Shown here one piece after another: positions 29,047 to 39,482 of a stretch of 64,000 nt of DNA (position 1 is the first letter of the stretch; each line of letters opens with the position of its first letter). Origin of the DNA: Streptomyces sp. CB01201 (lineage in GTDB: Bacteria > Actinomycetota > Actinomycetes > Streptomycetales > Streptomycetaceae); assembly GCF_002803085.1 (NCBI RefSeq), contig NZ_NNBJ01000011.1, positions 213,161 through 277,160 of the forward strand, written 5' to 3'. Under the pieces are notes generated by a model. That model made no database searches, had not been told where the DNA came from, and worked only from the letters and a program-made list of their open reading frames with translations. A program made the position numbers and the translations under genes.

Positions 29047-29815
29047 AGAAGCCGCGCAGCAGAGCCGCCGTGCCCCCGCAGTGCTCGCGCATCACCTCGC
29101 GCGCGCCGTCCGCGTCCCCGTCCAGGACCGCCTCGACCAGGGCGCTGTGCTGGTGCTGCGAGTGCTCCAGGTTGCGCACCAGGAGCGGGATGCAGTCGAG
29201 CAGGTCGTTCACGGTGGCCCGCACCGCTGCGTACTGGGCGGTGAGCGTGGGCGACCCGGAGAGTTCGGCCAGGGTGAGGTGGAGCAGGGTGTCCCGGCGG
29301 CGGTAGTCGGTGAGCGGGGCGTCGTGGGTCGCGGTGAGCGCGGCGCGCAGCCGTCCGGCGCCGTCGTCGGTCAGCCCGTGCGCCGCGCAGAGCCCGGCCG
29401 CGCCGACCTCCAGGACCTCCCGGAAGCGCAGGATGTCCTCGACGTCCACCGAAGCGACCCGCCGGCGCAGTTCGTCCTCGCCGCCCTCGGCGGCCCGGGG
29501 CAGTACGAACGTGCCGCCGTAGCGGCCCCGTCTGCTCTCCACCAGGCCCTGGTCCTGGAGCACCTTGAGCACCTCGCGCAGGGTGACCCGGCTGATCCCC
29601 ATCCGCTCGGCCAACTCCCGCTCGGCGGGCAGCCGTTCACCGGAGGGGACCAGTCCCAGGCGCAGCAGCTGGAGGATCTGCTCCAGCGCTTCCTCGAAGC
29701 CGTTCCCGGCCCGTACGGTCCGTAGCACGGGGACGAGCGTGTCGGCCGTCCGCCCCTCCGCGCGGTCGGCTGTCCGGCCCTCCGCGCGGTCCGCCGAGTC
29801 GATCTTCTTCGCCAC
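29039..29815 (-). CDS. FadR-type GntR regulator of the gamma-glutamyl-amine cluster
   Basis: The 258-residue protein has a winged helix (about 45-100, with ERELAERMGISRVTLREVL) and an all-helical FCD ligand-binding domain (about 120-245). It begins with a tandem DRAEGRTA repeat. GTG 29815 is chosen because AAGGGGA precedes it; a TTG at 29836 lies inside that site. It is divergent from the ligase gene and close to a TGGT-N3-ACC operator, so it most likely represses the amine pathway until the amine is present. Confidence 0.88.
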   Translation of the reverse strand: MAKKIDSADRAEGRTADRAEGRTADTLVPVLRTVRAGNGFEEALEQILQLLRLGLVPSGERLPAERELAERMGISRVTLREVLKVLQDQGLVESRRGRYGGTFVLPRAAEGGEDELRRRVASVDVEDILRFREVLEVGAAGLCAAHGLTDDGAGRLRAALTATHDAPLTDYRRRDTLLHLTLAELSGSPTLTAQYAAVRATVNDLLDCIPLLVRNLEHSQHQHSALVEAVLDGDADGAREVMREHCGGTAALLRGFLT

Positions 29816-29840
29816 GTCGTGGATTCCCCTTCCCAATCAA

Positions 29841-29851
29841 TGGTCCTACCC
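29841..29851. promoter_or_regulatory. FadR-type operator candidate
   Basis: TGGTCCTACCC differs at one position from the TGGT-N3-ACCA consensus of FadR-type regulators. It lies between the divergent regulator and the ligase gene. Confidence 0.5.
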
Positions 29852-29892
29852 CATACCTTATGGCTCTCGGCTGACCCAAGGAGGAGCTTCCC

Positions 29893-31257
29893 GTGGCAGA
29901 CCGCACACCCCCGCTCGCGATCGAGGAGCTGCGCGCTCTGGTCGCGAGCGGTGAGATCGATACTGTCGTCCTCGCCTTCCCCGATATGCAAGGGCGGTTG
30001 CAGGGCAAGCGCTTCGCCGCCGGGTTCTTCCTCGACGAGGTACTGGCGCACGGCACCGAAGGCTGCAACTACCTGCTCGCCGTCGACACCGAGATGAACA
30101 CGGTGGACGGCTACGCGATGTCGTCCTGGGAGCGCGGTTACGGCGACTTCGCGATGCACGCGGACCCGGCGACCCTGCGCCGCGTCCCGTGGAACGAGGG
30201 CACCGCGATGCTCATCGCCGACCTCGGCTGGGCCGACGGCTCGCCGGTCGTCGCGGCCCCGCGCCAGATCCTGCGCCGCCAGCTGGAGCGGCTCGCCGAG
30301 CTCGGCTACACCGCCCAGGTCGGCACCGAACTCGAATTCATCGTGTTCAAGGACAGCTACGAGCAGGCCTGGGACGCCGGGTACAAGGGCCTCACCCCGG
30401 CCAACCAGTACAACATCGACTACTCGGTGCTCGGCACCGGCCGCATCGAGCCGCTGCTGCGCCGCATCCGCAACGAGATGCAGGCGGCCGGGCTGACCGT
30501 CGAGTCCGCCAAGGGCGAGTGCAATCCCGGCCAGCACGAGATCGTCTTCCGCTACGACGAGGCCCTGGTCACCTGCGACCAGCACGCCGTCTACAAGACC
30601 GGCGCCAAGGAGATCGCGGCCCAGGAGGGCGTCTCGCTCACCTTCATGGCCAAGTACGACCAGCGCGAGGGCAACTCCTGTCACATCCACCTCTCGCTCA
30701 CCGACGAGGACGGCCACAACGTGATGGCGGGCGACGGGCCCGACCACATGTCGCCCGTGATGCGCCACTTCCTGGCCGGACAGCTCGCCGCGCTGCGCGA
30801 CTTCTCCCTCCTGTACGCGCCGAACATCAACTCCTACAAGCGCTTCCAGCCGGGCTCCTTCGCGCCCACCGCGGTCGCCTGGGGCCACGACAACCGCACC
30901 TGTGCGCTGCGCGTCGTCGGCCACGGCTCCGGAACCCGTTTCGAGAACCGCCTGCCGGGCGGTGACGTCAACCCGCACCTGGCCGTCGCCGGACTCGTCG
31001 CGGCCGGCCTCTACGGCATCGAGAACGAGCTGGAGCTGCCCGAGGCCTGCACGTCCAACGCCTACGTCGGCGACTACGCGCACGTCCCGACCACCCTGCG
31101 CGAGGCCGCCGAACTGTGGGAGAACAGCCCCATCGCCAAGGCCGCGTTCGGGGACGAGGTCGTCGCGCACTACCGCAACATGGCGCGGGTCGAGCTCGAC
31201 GCGTTCGACGCCGCGGTGACCGACTGGGAGCTCCGCCGCTCCTTCGAACGCCTGTGA
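29893..31257 (+). CDS. glnA4: Glutamine synthetase-like gamma-glutamyl-amine ligase (GlnA4-like)
   Basis: The 454-residue protein has the glutamine synthetase catalytic domain with metal and glutamate motifs GTELEFIVF, NPGQHEI and HIHLSL and the loop NRTCALRVVG, but lacks the adenylylated Tyr loop of true GlnA. It is PuuA-like. S. coelicolor GlnA4 is reported as a gamma-glutamylethanolamide synthetase, and the present synteny suggests the same role, joining glutamate to an amine with ATP. The GTG start follows AAGGAGGAG. The aldehyde dehydrogenase and SDR genes follow within a few bases, forming an operon. Confidence 0.85.
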   Translation: MADRTPPLAIEELRALVASGEIDTVVLAFPDMQGRLQGKRFAAGFFLDEVLAHGTEGCNYLLAVDTEMNTVDGYAMSSWERGYGDFAMHADPATLRRVPWNEGTAMLIADLGWADGSPVVAAPRQILRRQLERLAELGYTAQVGTELEFIVFKDSYEQAWDAGYKGLTPANQYNIDYSVLGTGRIEPLLRRIRNEMQAAGLTVESAKGECNPGQHEIVFRYDEALVTCDQHAVYKTGAKEIAAQEGVSLTFMAKYDQREGNSCHIHLSLTDEDGHNVMAGDGPDHMSPVMRHFLAGQLAALRDFSLLYAPNINSYKRFQPGSFAPTAVAWGHDNRTCALRVVGHGSGTRFENRLPGGDVNPHLAVAGLVAAGLYGIENELELPEACTSNAYVGDYAHVPTTLREAAELWENSPIAKAAFGDEVVAHYRNMARVELDAFDAAVTDWELRRSFERL

Positions 31258-31265
31258 GGAACGAC

Positions 31266-32636
31266 TTGTCCAGCGCATACGAGCTTGAGGTCCTCAACCC
31301 GGCCACCGAGGAGGTGATCGCGACCGTCCGCGGAGCGACCTCCGCCGACGTCGACGCCGCGGTCGTACGGGCCCGTGCCGCACAGCAGGTCTGGGCCGCC
31401 GCGGCCCCCGCCGACCGGGCCCGCCTGCTGCGCCGCTTCGCGGCCGTGGTCGACGAACACATCGAGGAACTGGCCCGGTTGGAGGTCCGGGAGGCCGGCC
31501 ACACCATCGGCAACGCCCGCTGGGAGGCGGGCAACGTCCGCGATCTGCTGGACTTCTCCGCCGGGGGAGTGGAGCGCCTGAGTGGCCGTCAGATCCCGGT
31601 CGCGGGCGGCCTCGACATCACCCTGCTCGAACCGCTCGGCGTGATCGGCGTCATCGCCCCCTGGAACTTCCCCATGCCGATCGCCGCCTGGGGCACCGCC
31701 CCCGCGCTCGCGGCCGGCAACGCGGTCGTCCTCAAGCCCGCCGAGGCGACCCCGCTCACCGCGCTGCGGCTGGCCGAACTCGCCCTGGAGGCAGGGCTTC
31801 CCGAGGGCCTCTTCCAGGTGCTGCCGGGCGCGGGCGCGATCGCGGGCAACGAACTCGTCGAGCACCCCGGTGTCGCGAAGATCGTCTTCACCGGGTCGAC
31901 CCGGGTCGGCAAGCAGATCATGACCAAGTGCGCCGACCGCGTGAAGCGGGTGACGCTCGAACTCGGCGGCAAGAGCCCCAACATCGTCTTCGCGGACGCC
32001 GACATCGAGGCCGCGGCCGCCGCCACCCCGATGTCCTTCCTCGACAACTCCGGCCAGGACTGCTGCGCCCGCACCCGCATCCTGGTCCAGCGCAGCGCGT
32101 ACGACCGCTTCATGGAGCTGCTCGGCCCCGCGATCGAGGAGATCGTGGTCGGCGACCCGGCCGACGAGAAGACCCAGATGGGCCCGCTGATCTCACGCGT
32201 ACAGCTGGACCGGGTCAGGTCCTACGTCGCCGACGACGCCCCGGGCCTTCGCGGCAGCGCGCCCGAGGGGCCCGGGTTCTGGTTCCCGCCGACCGTCCTG
32301 ACCGGCCTGGACGCGGACGCGCCCGCCGCCGTCGAAGAGGTCTTCGGACCGGTCGCCGTCGTCCTGCCCTTCGAGGACGAGGCGGACGCGGTACGGCTCG
32401 CCAACGCCACCGACTACGGGCTCTCCGGCTCCGTCTGGACCCGGGACATCGGCCGGGCGCTGCGCGTCTCGCGGGCCGTCGAGGCGGGCAACCTCTCCGT
32501 CAACTCCCATTCCAGCGTGCGCTATTCGACCCCCTTCGGCGGCTACAAGCAGTCCGGCCTCGGCCGCGAGCTGGGCCCCGACGCCCTCACCGCTTTCACC
32601 GAAACCAAGAACGTCTTCATCAGCACGGAGGCCTGA
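31266..32636 (+). CDS. NAD(P)-dependent aldehyde dehydrogenase
   Basis: The 456-residue protein has the ALDH motifs PWNFPM, the general-base region TLELGGKSPN and the catalytic-Cys segment GQDCCA near residue 262. It would oxidise a gamma-glutamyl-aminoaldehyde produced after the ligase step. TTG 31266 is preferred because GTGAGGA lies just upstream; a GTG at 31254 overlaps the stop of the ligase gene and has no ribosome site. It lies 8 bp after the ligase gene and 6 bp before the SDR gene. Confidence 0.9.
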   Translation: MSSAYELEVLNPATEEVIATVRGATSADVDAAVVRARAAQQVWAAAAPADRARLLRRFAAVVDEHIEELARLEVREAGHTIGNARWEAGNVRDLLDFSAGGVERLSGRQIPVAGGLDITLLEPLGVIGVIAPWNFPMPIAAWGTAPALAAGNAVVLKPAEATPLTALRLAELALEAGLPEGLFQVLPGAGAIAGNELVEHPGVAKIVFTGSTRVGKQIMTKCADRVKRVTLELGGKSPNIVFADADIEAAAAATPMSFLDNSGQDCCARTRILVQRSAYDRFMELLGPAIEEIVVGDPADEKTQMGPLISRVQLDRVRSYVADDAPGLRGSAPEGPGFWFPPTVLTGLDADAPAAVEEVFGPVAVVLPFEDEADAVRLANATDYGLSGSVWTRDIGRALRVSRAVEAGNLSVNSHSSVRYSTPFGGYKQSGLGRELGPDALTAFTETKNVFISTEA

Positions 32637-32642
32637 GCACAC

Positions 32643-33425
32643 ATGACCGACGACACCATCTGCCGCCGCCTGGTCGGCCGCACCGCCGTCATCACCGGAG
32701 CCGGCAGCGGCATCGGCCTCGCCACCGCGAAGCGGCTGGCCGCCGAGGGCGCCGACGTGGTCTGCGGCGACATCGACGAGACGGCGGGCAAGGCCGCCGC
32801 CGAAGCCGTCGGCGGCACCTTCGCGAAGGTCGACGTCACCGACCAGGAGCAGGTCGAGGCGCTCTTCAGGACGGCCTTCGACACCTACGGCAGCGTCGAC
32901 ATCGCGTTCAACAACGCCGGCATCTCGCCGCCCGACGACGACTCCATCCTCACCACCGGGCTCGACGCCTGGCGCCGGGTCCAGGAGGTCAACCTCACCT
33001 CCGTCTACCTGTGCTGCAAGGCGGCCCTGCCCTACATGCAGCGCCAGGGCCGGGGCTCCATCATCAACACCGCCTCGTTCGTGGCCGTCATGGGCGCCGC
33101 GACCTCGCAGATCTCCTACACCGCCTCCAAGGGCGGCGTGCTGGCGATGTCCCGTGAGCTCGGTGTGCAGTTCGCGCGCGAAGGCATCCGCGTCAACGCG
33201 CTGTGCCCGGGTCCGGTCAACACCCCGCTGCTCCAGGAGCTGTTCGCCAAGGACCCCGAGCGCGCCGCGCGCCGCCTGGTGCACATCCCTGCGGGCCGGT
33301 TCGCCGAGGCGGACGAGATCGCCGCGGCGGTCGCCTTCCTCGCCAGTGACGACTCCTCCTTCATCAACGCCACCGACTTCCTGGTCGACGGCGGCATCTC
33401 CGGGGCGTACGTCACCCCCCTCTAA
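32643..33425 (+). CDS. Short-chain dehydrogenase/reductase
   Basis: The 260-residue protein is a classical SDR with the cofactor motif TGAGSGIG near residue 19, NNAG near 95 and the catalytic YTASK near residue 159. D in GDID after the second strand favours NAD. In this operon it would fit as the alcohol dehydrogenase that converts a gamma-glutamylated amino alcohol to the aldehyde used by the preceding ALDH, which points to ethanolamine or another amino alcohol as substrate. That role is inferred from context. Confidence 0.88.
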   Translation: MTDDTICRRLVGRTAVITGAGSGIGLATAKRLAAEGADVVCGDIDETAGKAAAEAVGGTFAKVDVTDQEQVEALFRTAFDTYGSVDIAFNNAGISPPDDDSILTTGLDAWRRVQEVNLTSVYLCCKAALPYMQRQGRGSIINTASFVAVMGAATSQISYTASKGGVLAMSRELGVQFAREGIRVNALCPGPVNTPLLQELFAKDPERAARRLVHIPAGRFAEADEIAAAVAFLASDDSSFINATDFLVDGGISGAYVTPL

Positions 33426-33545
33426 ACCCCGCCAACCCCCGCTGTTCACCCGGGGGTCACGCTCCCGGCAGCCGGGCGTCGCACGACGCCCGGCTGTGGT
33501 GTCTAACGTCCGCGATGATCGTCCCGACGACAGGAGTCCTCCAGC

Positions 33546-34829
<1,284 letters not shown>

Positions 34830-34851
34830 ACACGCGTCCTAGGGTGTGCGC

Positions 34852-35766
34852 ATGACCACGAGGACGCCGCCCGGCTGGTACCCGGACCCGGGAGTGCCCG
34901 GCGCCGAACGCTGGTGGGACGGCACCGCCTGGACCGCCCACACCAGGGCGCCGGGCGGGCAGGTCTTCGGGCCGCCGGAGCCCGTCACCGCGGTCGTCGT
35001 GCCGCCCGCCCGGCGGCGCGGCCCGCTGATGATCGGTGCGGCGGCCGCGCTGCTGGTGGCCGCGGTCGCCGTCGCCGTCACCCTCCGCGGCGGCGACGGC
35101 GGGGGGCCGCAGCCCGAGCGCACCGGCAGCAGCGCCGTGGCCTCCGGGACGGTCGACTCGCCTTCCGCCCGGCCGACTTCGGGGCCTTCACCCGACCCGC
35201 ACACCCTCGTGGACCAGCTCAACGGCATCACGCTGCCCATCCCGGACGGCTGGGAGAAGACCGACGACGCGGTGTCCGGCCTTCTCACCATGACGACGAA
35301 GGACACCTACGACTGCCCCGGTGACGCCGGGTTCTGCCACCGCGGCACGGTCACCACGTCGACGGCCACCATGACCGACCTCACGACCGCCGAGGCCGTC
35401 GCCAAGAACGACATCACCGGCGCCGCGAACGCCGCCTACGACCACGACCCGGTCGGCTCCCGCCCCTACAACGGCCTCACCTCGCACCGTGAGGTGAAGT
35501 CCGGTCCCGTGGTCGTCGACGGGCGCACCGGATACCTGGTGCGCTGGCAGGTCAGGACCGCCGCCGGGCCCGGCGGTTACGTCGAGTCGCTCGCCTTCCC
35601 CTCCACGGTGGGCAGCCAGTCCATGGTCATCGCCAGGTTCGCCCTCGACGCGGGCCCGGACGGCCCGTCGCTCGCCCTCATCGACACCGTCACCCGGGGC
35701 ATCGCGCCCATCGGCGGCGGACAGAACGGCGGGGTCGGCACCAGCCTGGCCCCGCCGTCCCGGTGA
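34852..35766 (+). CDS. DUF2510 membrane-anchored protein
   Basis: The 304-residue protein starts with the DUF2510 motif PPGWYPDPG (about 5-40) and then has one transmembrane helix (about 62-84). It ends in an extracytoplasmic domain (about 120-300) with a cysteine pair that probably makes a disulfide. DUF2510 proteins are common in actinobacterial cell envelopes and their function is not known. ATG 34852 is preferred over the GTG at 34846 because the family starts MTTRTPPGW. It is convergent with the next gene. Confidence 0.75.
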   Translation: MTTRTPPGWYPDPGVPGAERWWDGTAWTAHTRAPGGQVFGPPEPVTAVVVPPARRRGPLMIGAAAALLVAAVAVAVTLRGGDGGGPQPERTGSSAVASGTVDSPSARPTSGPSPDPHTLVDQLNGITLPIPDGWEKTDDAVSGLLTMTTKDTYDCPGDAGFCHRGTVTTSTATMTDLTTAEAVAKNDITGAANAAYDHDPVGSRPYNGLTSHREVKSGPVVVDGRTGYLVRWQVRTAAGPGGYVESLAFPSTVGSQSMVIARFALDAGPDGPSLALIDTVTRGIAPIGGGQNGGVGTSLAPPSR

Positions 35767-35773
35767 CCGCGTC

Positions 35774-36976
35774 CTACAGAAAGGTGCGGCCCTCGCCGCG
35801 GTACGTCGGCACGGTCGCCGTCACCCGGTCGCCCTCGACGAGCCGCAACTCCTCGAAGCGCTCGCACAGTTCGCCCGCCTTGGCGTGCCGGAACCACACC
35901 TTGTCGCCGATCAGGAGATCGTCCGCGGCCGAGCCGAGCAGCGGCGTCTGCACCTCGCCCGCGCCCTCCTGCCCGTCGTAGCGCAGCCCCTCCGGCAGAT
36001 ACGGCACCGGCAGCCGGTCCGCGCCGGGCGCGCCGGAGGCCGGATAGCCGCCGCCGAGCACGGTCACCACGCCGACCCCCGGCCGGCGCACCACGGGCTG
36101 GGCGAACAGCGCCGCCGGACGCCCGCTGAACGACGTGTAGTTGTCGAAGAGCCGCGGCACATAGAGCCCCGAGCCCGCCGCGATCTCGGTCACCGCCGCC
36201 TCGGCCGCGGTGTGCTGCACGCTGCCGGTGCCGCCGCCGTTGACGAACTCCAGGTCCGGGGCGACCGCCCGCACCGCGCGCACCACCTCGGCCCGCCGCG
36301 CCGCCAGCTCCCTGCGGGCCGCCGACTGCATCAGCCGGATCGCGCGCGAGCGCACCGGACGCCCCGCCACCGCGTCCCCGACCCCGGCCACATGGCCCTC
36401 GTACGCCATCAGGCCCACCAGGCGGAACCCCGGGCGGCGGGCCACCGAGCGCGCCAGGTCGGCGAGTTGGGCGGGAGTGCGCAGGGGCGAGCGGCGGGCG
36501 CCGACGCGCACCCGGCCGCCGAACAGCTGGAGCGAGGTGTCCAGTTCCAGGCAGACCCGCACCTCCAGGTCCTGGCGCTCGCGCGCCGCGTCCACCAGGT
36601 CGAGCTGCGCCGGGTCGTCCACCATCACGGTGACGGCCGCCGCCAGTTTGGGGTCCGAGGCCAGCTCGGCGAAGGCGGTCCGGTCCGCGGAGGGATAGGC
36701 GAGCAGCACGTCCTCGAACCCGGCCCGGGCCAGCCACAGCGACTCGGCGAGCGTGAACGACATGATCCCGGCGAACCCGGGGCGGGCCAGTACCCGCTCC
36801 AGCAGGGCGCGGCAGCGTACCGACTTGCTGGCGACCCGGATCGGCTTTCCGGCCGCCCGGCGGACGAGATCGTCCGCGTTGGCGTCGAACGCCTCCAGGT
36901 CGACGATCGCCACGGGCGCGTCGAGATGAGCGGTCGCCCGGTCGTACCGGGCACGGTCAGCGGCGCGGGGTGTCAT
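35774..36976 (-). CDS. PLP-dependent alanine racemase/D-threonine aldolase-like protein
   Basis: The 400-residue protein has the alanine-racemase-type barrel with the likely PLP lysine in VASKSVR around residue 50, then a C-terminal D-threonine aldolase-like beta domain with DKVWFRHAKAGE. Fold-type III enzymes of this subgroup act on D-amino acids or as amino acid deaminase/aldolases. The exact reaction is not deducible. The ATG start is at 36976. A DUF2510 gene ends convergently 8 bp away. Confidence 0.78.
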   Translation of the reverse strand: MTPRAADRARYDRATAHLDAPVAIVDLEAFDANADDLVRRAAGKPIRVASKSVRCRALLERVLARPGFAGIMSFTLAESLWLARAGFEDVLLAYPSADRTAFAELASDPKLAAAVTVMVDDPAQLDLVDAARERQDLEVRVCLELDTSLQLFGGRVRVGARRSPLRTPAQLADLARSVARRPGFRLVGLMAYEGHVAGVGDAVAGRPVRSRAIRLMQSAARRELAARRAEVVRAVRAVAPDLEFVNGGGTGSVQHTAAEAAVTEIAAGSGLYVPRLFDNYTSFSGRPAALFAQPVVRRPGVGVVTVLGGGYPASGAPGADRLPVPYLPEGLRYDGQEGAGEVQTPLLGSAADDLLIGDKVWFRHAKAGELCERFEELRLVEGDRVTATVPTYRGEGRTFL

Positions 36977-37136
36977 GGCGGAAGCCTGCCAGAACCGGTT
37001 ACCACAAGGTAGGGGAGCGGGGGTGCGGATGTGGAGGGAGCCCGGCCGGTCTGCACCCGCACAGGATCAACCCGTAGAGTGACGCCCTGGCGGCAACGGG
37101 CTGAGCTGGACGGCAAGAGGGGCACGAGGGGGGCGG

Positions 37137-38210
37137 ATGACCACCGACGCACGACCCCCGGGCACCCCTCAACGGCCGCCGCACGCACCGGAGTCGGAGC
37201 CCGCGGAGAAGTCCGCGCCGATCCCGCGGCAGCCCGCGCCCGGGGACGCGGCGGCCCGGCTGCGCTCCGCACTCGACCTCGTCGATCCGGGACCCGTCCT
37301 GCCGAACACCCCCCTACCGCCCCGCTCTTCGCCCATACCCCCGGCGCCTGCCGTCCCGCGGCCGCCGGAGATACCTCCGCTGCCGGTCGGCCCGCCGAAG
37401 CCACTGCTCCCGCCGGAACCGCTGTCCGACGAGACGGGCCCGCTCAGGCCGGTGCCGGTCCGGCGGCCCGGCCGGGTGGCCGCCGCCGCGATCTGCGTGG
37501 TGCTCGGCGTCGGACTCATCGGCGGGGCCGCCGCGGGCACCTGGCTGGACGGCGGCTCGGAACCTGCCCGACCCAGCAACTTCACCGCCGCCCGCGACCT
37601 GTGGCACAGCACCCCCGTCGACACCCTCTTCCCGCCCACCATCCGGGGCACCGGCGCGGGACCCGGCGGCGCCGACCGCGAGTGGACCCGGGTCGGGGTC
37701 GCGCCGGACAGCGGCTGCGCGGGCGCCCTCGACCCCCTCCTGCTCAAGGTCCTCGAACCGGTCGGCTGCGCCCGTATGGTGCGCGCCACCTACACCGACG
37801 CCACCGCCAGCAGCGTGATCACCGTCGGCCTCGTCTTCACCCAGGCCGAGCCCGCCGCGATGGCCGCCCTGGCGAACCGGTTCACCACCGAGAAGCTCGC
37901 CGAGCGCTCCGATCTGATGCCGCGCGCCTACCCGGTCAAGGCGACCGACGCCGCCGCGTTCGGCGACCAGCAGCGCGCGAGCTGGACGGTACGGGTGCTC
38001 ACCGACGCCCCCGTGGTCGTCACCGCCGTCTCCGGCTTCGCCGACGGCCGGCGTATCGACGCCCCCCAGTCCGCCGAGCAGGCCACGGCCGACGGCGCGA
38101 GCGGGCCGGTGGCCGAGGCAGGCCTCGGCCAGGACGCCAAGGGCATCGCCGACAACGTCGAACGCGGCCTGCGCAAGAAGGCCGCCGCAAGCCCGGAGCC
38201 CGCCTCGTGA
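37137..38210 (+). CDS. Proline-rich single-pass membrane protein coupled to a mycosin protease
   Basis: The 357-residue protein has a long proline-rich cytoplasmic part (about 1-110), one transmembrane helix (about 115-137) and an extracytoplasmic domain rich in small residues with a conserved-looking cysteine pair (around residues 193 and 206). I do not recognise the family. Its last four bases overlap the start of the mycosin gene (GTGA), so both proteins are probably made together and may interact in the envelope. The ATG start is at 37137. Confidence 0.65.
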   Translation: MTTDARPPGTPQRPPHAPESEPAEKSAPIPRQPAPGDAAARLRSALDLVDPGPVLPNTPLPPRSSPIPPAPAVPRPPEIPPLPVGPPKPLLPPEPLSDETGPLRPVPVRRPGRVAAAAICVVLGVGLIGGAAAGTWLDGGSEPARPSNFTAARDLWHSTPVDTLFPPTIRGTGAGPGGADREWTRVGVAPDSGCAGALDPLLLKVLEPVGCARMVRATYTDATASSVITVGLVFTQAEPAAMAALANRFTTEKLAERSDLMPRAYPVKATDAAAFGDQQRASWTVRVLTDAPVVVTAVSGFADGRRIDAPQSAEQATADGASGPVAEAGLGQDAKGIADNVERGLRKKAAASPEPAS

Positions 38211-39433
38211 CCGAGCCCCTGCCGACCGCAACCGCCGCGCCCCGCAGGACCCGTACCGGGCCGCGCCGCACCGGCGCCCTCGCCGCGGCCGCGCTCCTGG
38301 CCCTGCTCGTCTCCGTCACCCCGGCGCATGCCGACGGCATCCGGGACCGCCAGTGGGAGCTGGGCGCCATGCACACCGAGCAGGCGTGGCAGACGACCAA
38401 GGGCAAGGGCATCACCGTCGCGGTCCTGGACACCGGTGTCGACGGCAGCCACCCCGACCTCGCCGGACAGGTGCTGCCCGGCAACGACCTCATCGGCTTC
38501 GGCGCCGGGCAGGGCAGCCGCGACTGGGCCCGGCACGGCACCGCCATGGCCGGCATCATCGCGGGCCACGGCCATGGCGCCGGTGACCGCGCCGGAGTGC
38601 TCGGCATCGCGCCCGAGGCCAGGATCCTGCCCGTGCGGGTCATCCTGGAATCCACCGACCCGGCCCGCAAACAGGCCCGCGAGACCAAGGGCGGGGCACT
38701 CGCCGCGGGCATCCGCTGGGCCGCCGACAACGGCGCCGACGTCATCAACCTCTCGCTCGGCGACGACAGTGCCTCGGCCCATCCCGAGCCCGCCGAGGAC
38801 GCGGCGATCCAGTACGCGCTCGGCAAGGGCGCGGTCGTCGTCGCCTCCGCGGGCAACGGCGGCGACCAGGGCGACCACATCTCCTATCCGGCCGCCTACC
38901 CCGGTGTCATCGCGGTCGCCGCCGTCGACAAGAACGGCACCCACGCCTCCTTCTCCACCCGCCGCTGGTACGCCACCGTCAGCGCCCCCGGCGTGGACGT
39001 CGTCATAGCGGACCCGGACCGCAAGTACTACGAGGGCTGGGGCACCAGCGCCGCCTCCGCGTTCGTCTCCGGCGCGGTCGCCCTCGTCCGCTCGGTGAAC
39101 CACGGCCTCACCCCGGCGCAGATCAAGAAGCTCCTGGAGGACACCGCCCGCAACGCCCCCGACGGCGGCCGCGACGACGCCCGGGGCTACGGAATGATCG
39201 ACCCGGCCGCCGCCCTGGCCGCCGCCGCCCGCCTCAAGCCCGCGGGCCTGCGCTCACAGTCCGCGGCGACCGGCAGCACGTACTTCGGCCGCGGCCCCGA
39301 CCAGCCCGCCGCCGCCAAGGACCCGGCCGACTGGCTGGTCCCGCTCTCCGCGGGCGGCGGCGTCCTGCTGCTCGGGACCGGGGTGGCCCTGTGGCGCTCC
39401 ACCCGGGTCAGGACCCCGCGCGAGTGGCTCTGA
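38207..39433 (+). CDS. Mycosin-like S8 serine protease (type VII secretion-associated)
   Basis: The 408-residue subtilisin-like protease has a signal peptide (about 20-43), catalytic Asp in VLDTGVDG (D75), His in RHGTAMAG (H110) and Ser in GTSAASA (S281), plus a C-terminal transmembrane helix (about 380-400). This is the MycP layout, a membrane-anchored protease facing out that is normally tied to type VII secretion. No ESX genes are in the window. GTG 38207 overlaps the preceding gene by 4 bp. Confidence 0.88.
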   Translation: MTEPLPTATAAPRRTRTGPRRTGALAAAALLALLVSVTPAHADGIRDRQWELGAMHTEQAWQTTKGKGITVAVLDTGVDGSHPDLAGQVLPGNDLIGFGAGQGSRDWARHGTAMAGIIAGHGHGAGDRAGVLGIAPEARILPVRVILESTDPARKQARETKGGALAAGIRWAADNGADVINLSLGDDSASAHPEPAEDAAIQYALGKGAVVVASAGNGGDQGDHISYPAAYPGVIAVAAVDKNGTHASFSTRRWYATVSAPGVDVVIADPDRKYYEGWGTSAASAFVSGAVALVRSVNHGLTPAQIKKLLEDTARNAPDGGRDDARGYGMIDPAAALAAAARLKPAGLRSQSAATGSTYFGRGPDQPAAAKDPADWLVPLSAGGGVLLLGTGVALWRSTRVRTPREWL

Positions 39434-39482
39434 GCAGGAGGCCGTGGCCGGGCCGGGGAGCGGGCCCGGTTAGGCTCGTTGC

